A stretch of 64,000 nt of DNA, from positions 229,346-293,345 of the forward strand of contig NW_002238036.1 in NCBI RefSeq assembly GCF_000150955.2. Reading direction: 5' to 3'. This document shows positions 18,429 to 27,537 of this stretch, in pieces. A model generated the notes under the pieces. It did no database searches. It worked only from the letters and a program-made list of their open reading frames with translations, and had not been told where the DNA came from. The first letter of the stretch is position 1; each line of letters opens with the position of its first letter. This DNA is from Phaeodactylum tricornutum CCAP 1055/1 (taxonomy: Eukaryota > Bacillariophyta > Bacillariophyceae > Surirellales > Neidiaceae). Both the position numbers and the translations under genes were made by a program.

Positions 18429-20468
18429 ATGACCATGGATCATTGCACAACGACCGCCATCAAAATCAGAGGTGTCGCCGATACGAAACTTGTCACAATG
18501 ATGTTCACCACTCCTACTGCGGCGGCAGCGGCAGCAGTGGAAAGAGGCGACGACCCCCCACTGGTGACGAAAATCGAACGACGTTCTTCGCTACGGCGAA
18601 ATCGGCGCGTAACGACCGACAACGACGATGACGACGAAGAAGATCTCAAGCCGTCCGCCAAATACGACAAAGCCCGTCGTCGGCGCCGGAAGATATTTCG
18701 TCAGGGACTCTGGCATTTCCTATTTCGCCAAGGACTGTCTCTTCACCAACTAGTGGCGCTACTCTTTATCGTTGCTGGGTGTGTGACCGTTTACCGGTGG
18801 ATGGTGCTATCGAGTCGTATGTCTCCGGCTGCGTCGGTAGCCGAACGTTTCCGGCGTCACAAACTTGCTCAGTCCAAGATGCGTGAGCGGGAAATTGACG
18901 CCCCTCATCATGACGGGAAGCGTCGTTCGCAAGACGAATCCACCGACGGCTCGCTCCGCAGTCAATTGACGGGACAGAAAACCATTCTTGAATTGTTTCA
19001 GAACCACCGTTGGCAGCCTGATTTGGTGAAAAAACAAGTTCGCACTGGCACGGACAGCACGATTGCCACAGTCGATAAGATTCTACAAGCATGGGGTCGG
19101 CAACTGGATGAGGATGTAGAAGGAAACGTACACGGCGGTCCCCAATGGACCCGACCCTTTTTGTTACCTCCCCTACCCAATGCTGGTCGCAGCGAACCTG
19201 AAGCTGACCTGGCTACTGACGATGAAGTCAAGGAGAAAGGACGCCGAGACAAAGCAATTCACAAACGCGCATACTTCAAGGTTAACCGGAATGGACACAT
19301 GGCATGGCAAGACGAGTGGGAAAAAATGAAGCAAGCAGGCGGCACAGAAGTGGGTCCCAAGATTGACTACACCGATAAGGGCATGTACGTGTATCCCGAT
19401 GTTTTGCCACAGCCTCCCTTGGCTGGTCAATATCCCAAATTGCAGACGTTGAGTGACATCATGACACGTTGGCCGCAGGATGAAGAGTATGAAGATGACC
19501 ACTTTGAAGAAACGTTGATTCATTTCGACTTTACCAACGAAACGCAGATGGTAGCCGCGCTTAAATTTCGAGACAATCAATTACCTTTTAAAGTTTACAA
19601 TGTCCCAGAAATCCAAGCGGCGACGTCTAAATGGACAGACGAGTACGTGGCGGAACATTTCGGCAAAGGCACTAGTTTACTTAATGCCTGGACAAGTACT
19701 GTTCTAGCCGATGGCACTGCCCAAGAATCACCCAATAACTACTTTGCATTCTTCACTCCCAATCACTGGGATGTCGCTGCCATGGGACTTCCACCTACCC
19801 GCAACAACAATTGGAGCTTCGGTACTTGGGCCGAACATGCGCAATATGCGGATGCTGCCCCCCTCGCCGCCGATCAACCTCACTTTTACTGGCAAGCTGG
19901 AGTCAGCCGTGAAGAGCGGCACCAGGACCCAGCCAAATGGACTTTTATCAGCAAAGATTTGCCTTCATTTAGCTCGACCGAGGCTAACTTTTTCCAATTT
20001 CACCCGGCACAGCAAAAGGGTATTCAGTGCCGTTTTGGAGAGCGCGGTGTGGTCGCGGCAACACACTACGATTCGGGACGTAACATGGTCGCCATGATAA
20101 CGGGCGCCAAACGCTATATTCTGTCGCCTCCGAAAGAGTGTTCAAAACTAGGTATCTTTACGAGTAAATCATCACCGATTTACCGCCATTCACTGCTAAA
20201 CTTTGGACACTTAAAGTTTTTGAACGATTCCAGCACTGCAGAAAATCTGGGAATGTCACTGGAGGAGCGTGGCTGGCTGGAGCGAGCAGCGTCGGCTCAG
20301 GCGGTGGAAACTGTATTGAAAGCTGGCGAAGTCTTGTTCATTCCGAGCTTCTGGTTTCATTACATCGTGAGCGTGCAAAAATCAGCCCAGTGCAACGTAC
20401 GCTCTGGCATTGACGAATCCGGATCTTCCGAATTCGGAGGTAAGGAAAATGTCCTGGAATGCAATTAG
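18429..20468 (+). CDS. JmjC/cupin-like protein with an N-terminal membrane anchor
   Basis: 679 residues from MTMDHC, the first ATG after the retrotransposon; the open frame continues upstream into the LTR. One hydrophobic segment near residues 107-129 (LVALLFIVAGCVTVYRW) after a basic region predicts a type II membrane protein. The C-terminal third has a JmjC/cupin_8 pattern: THYDSGRNMVAMITGAKRY (HxD iron ligands, residue ~545) and IPSFWFHYIVS (second His, ~641). Such proteins are Fe(II)/2-oxoglutarate hydroxylases or non-histone JmjC enzymes. The membrane anchor argues against a histone demethylase role. The last residues include QCNVRSG, typical after the second His. Confidence 0.82.
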   Translation: MTMDHCTTTAIKIRGVADTKLVTMMFTTPTAAAAAAVERGDDPPLVTKIERRSSLRRNRRVTTDNDDDDEEDLKPSAKYDKARRRRRKIFRQGLWHFLFRQGLSLHQLVALLFIVAGCVTVYRWMVLSSRMSPAASVAERFRRHKLAQSKMREREIDAPHHDGKRRSQDESTDGSLRSQLTGQKTILELFQNHRWQPDLVKKQVRTGTDSTIATVDKILQAWGRQLDEDVEGNVHGGPQWTRPFLLPPLPNAGRSEPEADLATDDEVKEKGRRDKAIHKRAYFKVNRNGHMAWQDEWEKMKQAGGTEVGPKIDYTDKGMYVYPDVLPQPPLAGQYPKLQTLSDIMTRWPQDEEYEDDHFEETLIHFDFTNETQMVAALKFRDNQLPFKVYNVPEIQAATSKWTDEYVAEHFGKGTSLLNAWTSTVLADGTAQESPNNYFAFFTPNHWDVAAMGLPPTRNNNWSFGTWAEHAQYADAAPLAADQPHFYWQAGVSREERHQDPAKWTFISKDLPSFSSTEANFFQFHPAQQKGIQCRFGERGVVAATHYDSGRNMVAMITGAKRYILSPPKECSKLGIFTSKSSPIYRHSLLNFGHLKFLNDSSTAENLGMSLEERGWLERAASAQAVETVLKAGEVLFIPSFWFHYIVSVQKSAQCNVRSGIDESGSSEFGGKENVLECN

Positions 20469-22212
20469 ACAAACATGTGCTTCACGGGGGAAGCCTTCTG
20501 CGTTTGACTGTAAACGGGATACAGTGCGAGGATACCATTCCTGCAAAGTCGGAGCAGCTTGTTGCCCTCACCTCATGTCTGTAAGGCACTTAGATAGCTG
20601 TTGACGTTCAGCTGCTCCTCCCACTTTGAAATTGACTCGAAGTCCATCTGAATGGTCATTCCTTCTACTTTCAACCGTGATCTGGTTGGTATGCTACGGG
20701 CTACTGTCCCTCGTGAAGTGCCTCTAAAGCGCTCGTCAAATGACGACGAAAGACGGGAATAAGCTCTGCGGGATTGTCCAAAGGGAAGTGATTGACGCAG
20801 CGACAGTTGTTTAGCCATCCAATCTAACACTTTCCAATGTTGATAGTAATTTCCTCTTGCACCGTTTTGTAGATATGGTTGTCTGTGCAATGTCGTTAGT
20901 TTGCTGCGCACCTGTTTTCCTGTTTCTCTCTCGCTGCATCTGCCCTCCAAACCGCCGTGCTACATTTGCCGAGGTTACTCTTCAGAAATGCAATTGTCCG
21001 GTGAAAGTTGCTGTTTCCATCCATAGCGACCATCCTTGCGGATACGAGATACTAGCAGCAGGCAATCTGTCCTGTTGGCCAGGTCACCATAGCCATCTGC
21101 TTCGACTAGCTAGGAGACTTACTACTTTCGAGAAATGCTGTCGTAATGATAGCTGTGATATCTTTCTTGTAGCGAATATAAATTTCGAGGTTCCTAATGC
21201 TGATGTTAGGGTGGCCTCTAAGGTTAACAATCGGCGTTCCGTATTTGTCTCCCTGTCAATCGCGTTTCAAAAGAGGCTCACTGATAGTCAGTGCTATGCG
21301 CATTTTGAAATGATCTACCATCAGAGCTGCCGTGTATTGTTCGTTGCCTTTATAGAATTTCCGTTGTTGTTTACATCGCTTGCCTTTTTTGAGGTGGGCT
21401 TCACTGTCAGCTTCACTAACTCGTCTTTAGATGACTGGAGTAGGGAAACAATAAAGATCTTGGGAAGCAGCCAGGAAGTCACAGCCAACGCTAGAAAAAG
21501 ATGTGGGATACTTTTCTAGCCTCTCACATCTTCCTATCTTCAGGTCTGAATCAACGGAAGGTGCCCAAATTCTTCCCAATGGTCATGGAAAAGAGCGGCA
21601 CTTTCATCCGGAACTTACACTTAAATTAATAAAACCTGTAAAATATTAGGAGAGGAAAGTATGACGTAGAATTGGCTTCTTTTGGGATACTGTTGACGCA
21701 ACGTATATCTGTGAACATCTTATTGACAAAAATATTTTTTCTTTAATTCACTTACCTATTGGATGCGGTTTTTCATAAACGACTTCTAAAGCTTAGATGT
21801 AAACTGACTAAGGAGTCACACACTTCAAAAGTGAAGTGGGATACAAGGTACTGGGAGAAACGGTACTTAAGTTTTTATTTTTCCATTTATCGGACAGCAT
21901 TCTCGAATCCAGCGTGGAATACAACTTTGCTATACTTGTCCTGAATGTTTTCATGAAATTAATTTCTGCGGAATGTGTCCTGACGTCATAGCGTGCGCAT
22001 TCTTCTCGTAAGAAATCAACCAAGAACCTAAAAAGCCATCTGGCACCTGCAAGCAGCAATCCTTCAGATATGTGGAGAACCTATCAATGGTTGAGCAGCC
22101 TCCGAACTTTGCACATATTTTTTGAAGGCCAACAACACTTCCGTGTCCGAGAAGCAAACCCGCTTCTTTCCGCTTCGTGTTCACACAAAATAACACACAT
22201 AAACATCCAACA
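20469..22212. other. Long intergenic stretch with one weak open frame
   Basis: About 1.7 kb with lower GC than the genes. A 215-codon frame from the ATG at 20875 to 21519 (+) begins with a hydrophobic stretch (CAMSLVCCAPVFLFLSRC) and is Cys-rich, but has no recognised domain or supporting context. It may be chance or a fast-evolving secreted protein. The rest shows nothing. Confidence 0.3.
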
Positions 22213-24162
22213 ATGTCACCTCAAGCTGTAAACGATGGATCTGTCACCTCGATCGATAAGAAGGTCCGCGATGAAGTCCGCACTATTGATTTTCTTCATC
22301 ATGAGCACGAACACCAGAACAACGGCTGGGGGCGCGGTATCGTAAAAGATTTTCGTAAGACAATCGGAACTCACTGGGTCAACGAAATGACCAACTTTAA
22401 CCAGAAGTCGATTGCTGTTTCCTTTTTCATCTTCTTTGCGGCTGTCGCTCCCGCGATTACTTTCGGTGCCGTCTATTCCAAGGTAAGATATCTACGAGTT
22501 GTTGTTTTCGCCTTTTCATGGGACATCTTTCATACCATATTGTGAACTTTTTCATAGACTACTAATGATGCCATTGGCGCTGTCGAGATGCTCATTGCGA
22601 CTGCTTGGTGCGGAATTGTCTACGCACTTATGGGAGGACAGCCCATCATGATCAACGGTGGAACCGGTCCCGTTCTCGCCTTTAGTGCCGTGCTCGTCGA
22701 CATTGCCGACAACATGGACGTCAACTTTTTGACTTTAAATGCCTGGACTGGTCTCTGGGTTGCAGGATTTTTGTTCATTGCGGCTTTTGTTGACTTAAAC
22801 CGTCTCTTGAAGCATGCTACTCGCTTCACCGACGAAATCTTTGCCCTGTTAATTGCGTCCATCTTCGTGATTGATGCCCTTGGTAGTCCCTTTTCTGATG
22901 TAGGTATTTACTGGTACTTCACCCGCAGCCATGATTCGCATGACGAATTCGAAGACCAGGAAGACTACTCATACATGGCCACAGCCTTTCTCAGCGCCGT
23001 TCTCTGTCTGGGAACAACCTGGTTGGCCTTCTTCCTGAGGGATATTAAGTTTTCGCCCTACTTTCCCAACGATTCTTGGCGCACTCTCATCTCCGATTTT
23101 GCCGTGGTTGCCTCCATTCTGATCTGGACTTTGATTGCCAACGGGCTCTTCGACAATGTTGAAGTGGAGCGCCTCAATGTCCCGGATAGTATCACGCCGA
23201 CTCAAATCTGCTGCACCGCCGATTGCATGACGTCGTTCCCCGATGACTGTCCCGATATTACACCGTACGGACGCCGTTCCTGGATTGTGGACCTTGGTGC
23301 CGTCAATGGAAAGTCTTGGATCCCTTTTTTTGCCGCCATTCCGGCTCTTTTGGCATTTATCCTTGTTTTCTTGGATGATGGTATTACCTGGCATTTGATC
23401 AATCACCCTAGCAATAAGCTTACTCACGGAGATGCTTACAACTGGGACACGGTCGTTATTGCTGCTATGATCGCCGTCAACTCGATGCTTGGTCTTCCCT
23501 GGTTGGTCGCCGCCACTGTCCGATCCCTCACCCACGTCAATGCTCTCGCCGAACGTAGTGAGAACGGCAAAATTATCAGTGTGCAAGAAACACGCTTGAC
23601 GCATTTGGGTATTCACTTGCTTGTGCTCGCTGCTCTCTTTGCATTGGATGTGCTCAAGCTCATCCCTGTGCCAGTCTTATACGGAGTCTTCTTGTACATG
23701 GGAGTGGCCAGCTTGGCCACCAACCAGTTCTTCCAGCGCTTTCTGATGTTTTTCATGCAGCCCTCCAAATATCCGGATGAGCCGCACACCAAGTTCATGG
23801 CTCCAAAACGTATGCATCTATTCACAGGTATTCAGCTTGGACTTTTTGTGATCTTGACTGTCTTCCGATCCATCTCTGTGATTGCCATTGCCTTCCCGAT
23901 CGTCATCAAGGCCTGCATTCCAGTCAGGATGTACATGTTACCACGTTACTTCACCGAAGAAGAGCTCATCATGATCGATACCGATGATAGTATCGTCGAC
24001 GAGTATCTCAGTTACAAGGAGTTCAGGGGCGAGAAAATTCCGGTCCGTCACCGAGGCCAGCAAGAACCCGAGGAAGTGCCCATGGTCCGCATTACGGAGC
24101 ACCCGAACTTACATGTTGCTGCAGATGACGGCAGCTCAGAAAATTCTGGCAACAAGGTTTGA
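22213..24162 (+). CDS. SLC4-family bicarbonate/anion transporter
   Basis: Two exons, 22213-22482 and 22558-24162, joined by a 75-nt GTAAGA...CATAG intron in phase 0; 624 residues. Seen: a cytoplasmic N-terminus with HHEHEH, then FFAAVAPAITFGAVYSK | TTNDAIGAVEMLIATAW across the splice and GGQPIMINGGTGPVLAF, the hallmark first TM core of SLC4 anion exchangers. About ten to twelve further TM segments and a short C-terminal tail follow. Diatom SLC4 proteins import bicarbonate for the CO2-concentrating mechanism; this role is inferred from family knowledge. It lacks the long cytoplasmic domain of animal AE1. Start chosen at MSPQAV, since upstream codons are 5' UTR-like. Confidence 0.9.
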
Positions 24163-24425
24163 AATCCATAAGAAAGCACAACGATTCAATAACATCAAAT
24201 TTGTCCGTGCCAGTCTCGCAAGATCATGCCGCCCGTTCCAGTTCTAGAGAAACTAATTTTGCAGGTAATGAGAAACGTTTTATCCATATTCCCAAACACC
24301 TAGTGTCTCTTTGATCTTGTAGACTTTGACGCGCTTGAGTGTACAACGCAGACTTCATCCGCCTCAAATGAGATGTCAAGAATGACATTTCAATGAAAAC
24401 AAATTGCAACGAGTTCAACCGCATT

Positions 24426-26006
24426 TTATTTGCTGATCTTACGGTTTCGTCCGTCACGCACGTTACGTTTCCATTCAGGCGGCAAATCGTTCCAGGGAAT
24501 ATCGTGTCCATCCTGACCACCCAGTAGCTCCCGATACGTTTCAACCGGGACTGCTTGGCGGAGCTGCCATAGGACACCACTGGAGACTTGCCCGCGTTTA
24601 CAGGCTTCCCGAAAAACAGTAGGTGCGAAGCTACGATCCTTGACCAAAAGATTGGCACACGCTTTTAAGACAGTCCCAAACGTAAAGTGGTCAGGACCGT
24701 AGTCGCGAAGCACTTTATGATACAGTTTCTTGACGAGTTCTAGCACTCGTGGCGTGGATCTAGACGTTGCGCATGCGTTCAGTAAATTATTGAAGGTATA
24801 GCGATTTGGCAATACATCATTTTCTTTCATTTTCAGAAATACCTTGTACGCTTTCAGCGCTTTGTCCTCTTCTTTCGATACAGCATATGCATGAATGAGA
24901 GTCGAAAAAGAAATAGCGTTGGGCTTTAGCGACATATCTTGTGTCTTTTCAAAACGAATCAAAACTTCTTCCAATAACGCATAGGCTCGATCCACGCGTC
25001 CAGACTGACTCCAAGCGTCCATAGAGGTTGTGTAAGAACGCGCATTGGGTGAAATTCCGCGAGTTTGCATTTTGTCCAGCATAGCTTGTACCTGTTCACC
25101 GGCATCCGCGTTTCCCGACCGCGCTATCGCGTGCAACACGTTATTGTAAGAAATGACATCAGGTTGCATTGGAATGGATGCCAAGATATCTAGACATTCA
25201 GATACAGCCACTTCGCCACCACATTTGGCATAGGCAGAGAGCAAGGTATTATACGAAATCAAGTTTGGTTCCAGAGCCAAATCGCCAGTTACCAGGAACG
25301 CACTCTCCAAGTCTTCAAGGATCTTTTCGGCCCGTCGAGCCGCCTCTAAGTTTCCTTTGCGAGCCAGGGCATCCATGACGGTACTGTAGCTACGTACGTT
25401 CGGTTTGATGCGGACCCGTGGAGGGCCTTGCGAAATCTCTATATCCGACAGGGTTCCATCCGAAAGGCGATCGTACCATGCCCGATTGGCTTCGACTTGA
25501 CTTTCGCAGAGATCCTTCATATCCTGTAAAAGCTGCTCCGCTACTTTGGTTGAGGGGACTTGAAGAATGCGGGCCGGGGTGACTTTCGCCACGGCTTTGA
25601 TTACGGAGTTGTAAGCAACGGTATCGGGACGTTTCATATTTCGCAAGGTCTCCAGGGCCAGAGTGGCGGCGGTCACATTCCGCTGGCGAGCGCACTGTGA
25701 TGCCCAATCCGCCAACTGTAGATTTATTTGGTAAGTTTCTTTATCTTCGTCGTGTTCCAAAGTCTCTGAAGCGGATTGATTATGAATGTGTTGAGCGGGA
25801 TCGCCGGACTTGACGGAAGCTGAGCGTGAAGAGGCATATAGCGGTATTTGCGTTCTCAGGATCAAGGACGGCACGCCGTGCTCTCGGAGCTGAGCGCCTG
25901 TGGACGGTGTCCAGCTTTCCGTAAACGTCAATAGTAACATGAGCGCGTTGCAAAGTACGACCCATTGATTCATACAACTAAGATTGACACGGGTACGGAT
26001 TCTCAT
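24426..26006 (-). CDS. Pentatricopeptide repeat (PPR) protein, organellar
   Basis: About 526 residues from MRIRTRVNLSC; the frame is open to 26117, but this start places a hydrophobic segment (NQWVVLCNALMLLLTF) at residues ~12-30, followed by ESW, an ASAF-like junction, suggesting plastid import. At least eight 35-residue PPR units are visible, e.g. PDVISYNNVLHAIARSGNAD, PNARSYTTSMDAWSQSGRVD, PNAISFSTLIHAYAVSKEED and PNRYTFNNLLNACATS. PPR proteins bind organelle RNA and control processing or translation. No C-terminal E, DYW or SMR domain is seen, so it is probably a P-class protein. RNA target unknown. Confidence 0.87.
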   Translation of the reverse strand: MRIRTRVNLSCMNQWVVLCNALMLLLTFTESWTPSTGAQLREHGVPSLILRTQIPLYASSRSASVKSGDPAQHIHNQSASETLEHDEDKETYQINLQLADWASQCARQRNVTAATLALETLRNMKRPDTVAYNSVIKAVAKVTPARILQVPSTKVAEQLLQDMKDLCESQVEANRAWYDRLSDGTLSDIEISQGPPRVRIKPNVRSYSTVMDALARKGNLEAARRAEKILEDLESAFLVTGDLALEPNLISYNTLLSAYAKCGGEVAVSECLDILASIPMQPDVISYNNVLHAIARSGNADAGEQVQAMLDKMQTRGISPNARSYTTSMDAWSQSGRVDRAYALLEEVLIRFEKTQDMSLKPNAISFSTLIHAYAVSKEEDKALKAYKVFLKMKENDVLPNRYTFNNLLNACATSRSTPRVLELVKKLYHKVLRDYGPDHFTFGTVLKACANLLVKDRSFAPTVFREACKRGQVSSGVLWQLRQAVPVETYRELLGGQDGHDIPWNDLPPEWKRNVRDGRNRKISK

Positions 26007-26117
26007 TCTGGCAAGCGGCCTGCCTTGAGAAAAATTAGGTCTTTTCGTAATCGGCCCGTCGAACGAAAGAGCCTCATAATTTTGGTCCGCAGCTACCATG
26101 AAAGCACCCTTTGACAA

Positions 26118-26540
26118 AAAAGCGTCTTCAAGACCCTCGAAGACCCGACTGTTCGTTGTCGTTTCCGTTAGCTGTGTTCCTCGAAGTTGTGAGAGTGTTT
26201 TTGTTGATGCAAAAGCGTCGAGCGTGAAACGGTCGGCTTTACAATCGGTGCAAGTGGGCAGTCAGAGCGAATGCAACTGTAAATTAGAGAATAGTGAACA
26301 CCCGGATGTTCAACTAGACTTCGAAGATGATGCTCTGATGGTAGCTGTGTGTGGTCACTTTATTAATATCAATAGCATAAAATTGATGTGTTTGCTGTAA
26401 TCCCTGGCATTTATGCATCTTCTCGCTCACTTTTAGCTAGATCGGACTGAGCGGGTCTTTTCGTTTTGTTCGGCTTGAAGGAGCTTCATAGTCAATGCAA
26501 AAGTACAGTGAGCGGAACCGAACAAAAAGTGAGTTGAAGA
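26118..26540. other. Intergenic, no gene supported
   Basis: It lies between the PPR gene and the tRNA gene. A 100-codon frame at 26098-26400 (+) overlaps the PPR 5' end and shows no domain. Confidence 0.4.
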
Positions 26541-26625
26541 GGTCTTACCGAGATTCGAACTCGGGTTAATGGAAGCTTCTATAATTTTCAGAACCCATTG
26601 TGATAACCAACTACACTATAAGACC
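26541..26625 (-). tRNA. tRNA-Gln (anticodon CTG) with a ~13-nt intron
   Basis: On the minus strand a 7-bp acceptor stem (GGTCTTA with TAAGACC), a D-arm with TGGTTA, an anticodon loop TTCTGAA and a 5-bp T-arm CCGAG-TTCGAAT-CTCGG are all present. The anticodon is CTG (forward 26589-26591). The arm closes properly only if about 13 nt (26575-26587) are removed after position 37, the standard site of nuclear tRNA introns. The TTCGAAT T-loop also gives the B box. Confidence 0.85.
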
Positions 26626-26683
26626 ATGAAGTGACGCTCAGTTCTTGATATATTATACTATATAAACTTTCAATTTAGACTTC

Positions 26684-27410
26684 GACGGTACTCGGGACGG
26701 AAACAGTCGGTACGCGTGCCGGACAGTCATTGGTCATTTTCAAAACAAAAACGGGATTTTCGGTCGGCGTCACTTTTTTAGGGTTAGGACTAATAATTAT
26801 GTTCCCAAATTTTCATTGTGTGTGTGCCTGTTTGTGCGCATTCGAGTGTGTGTGTGTGTCAATTTGTACGAGTGTTTCGTTTCCGGCACATCCATCGCTA
26901 CATGCCGATTGGCCAGTCCATTCACGTCAATGCCCCGCTCCGACTGCAACTATTGAACTGCCAAATCAACCAAAAGGTGTGCCAATTCTTGTGAATTGCC
27001 CCACCTTCCGCGCAACCGAGACCCACAATGACACAACACGGAGCGCGATGTAAGAGGTCTCCCTGATTCCACCTACGCGGCCGGACTGACAGTGATAGCT
27101 GATCGTACCGGGTCTACGGCTGCTCCAACCTGCCTCCCCCCCCCAGGTCTCTGTCCGCATCGTCCTACGTGTCACTCACTACTCGGAAGCACGACACGCA
27201 CTGCACTTGCACGTAGCCACTCTGGTTGACTACTACTATAAATACAAAGGATGGTGAACGTCTAGGTCTCAAAATTCCCCTCGAGAGTGAGTTCCTCAAA
27301 CACATCACCACCATTCCACGGCACCTCACCCATACATCAAATCAAAGTCCTTCCCGCCCCACCCTTCTCCGAGCTCCCTCACTACAAACCCGCCAACGTT
27401 GCGGTAGGAG
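26684..27410 (+). repeat. Copy 1 of a ~730-bp dispersed upstream repeat
   Basis: Aligns in the same direction with 31249-31994. Shared blocks include GGACAGTCATTGGTCATTTTC, a TTAGGGTTAGG block, CCCCACCTTCCGCGCA, GTCCGCATCGTCCTACGTGT, CACTGCACTTGCACGTA, CCCCTCGAGA and the shared right end CGCCAACGTTGCGGTAGGAG. No terminal inverted repeats, LTR structure or coding capacity was found. The copy ends 127 bp before the ATG of the C2-TerD gene and starts 58 bp upstream of the 5' end of the tRNA-Gln gene. Confidence 0.85.
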
Positions 27411-27537
27411 TACCCTGGCGTCGGCAACATCGAGTCTTTGTCACTCTGGTCTATCCGATTTACTAAAATTTCTGTCTTCTTCCAGAGAGAGGCGAGGAGG
27501 CAGTGTATCTTCATACTCTCAAGAAGATTTCCAACAA

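Noticed and set aside
26098-26400. 100-codon plus-strand frame
   Set aside because: It overlaps the PPR gene 5' end and has no recognised features beyond a short hydrophobic stretch.
26684-27410. Repeat copy 1 as a solo LTR or TIR transposon
   Set aside because: Ends do not show TG...CA or inverted symmetry, and no target duplication was found.
27226-27537. N-terminal extension of the C2-TerD protein inside the repeat
   Set aside because: The matching bases in copy 2 of the repeat do not keep this frame open into a gene, and the C2 domain starts only after the later ATG at 27538.
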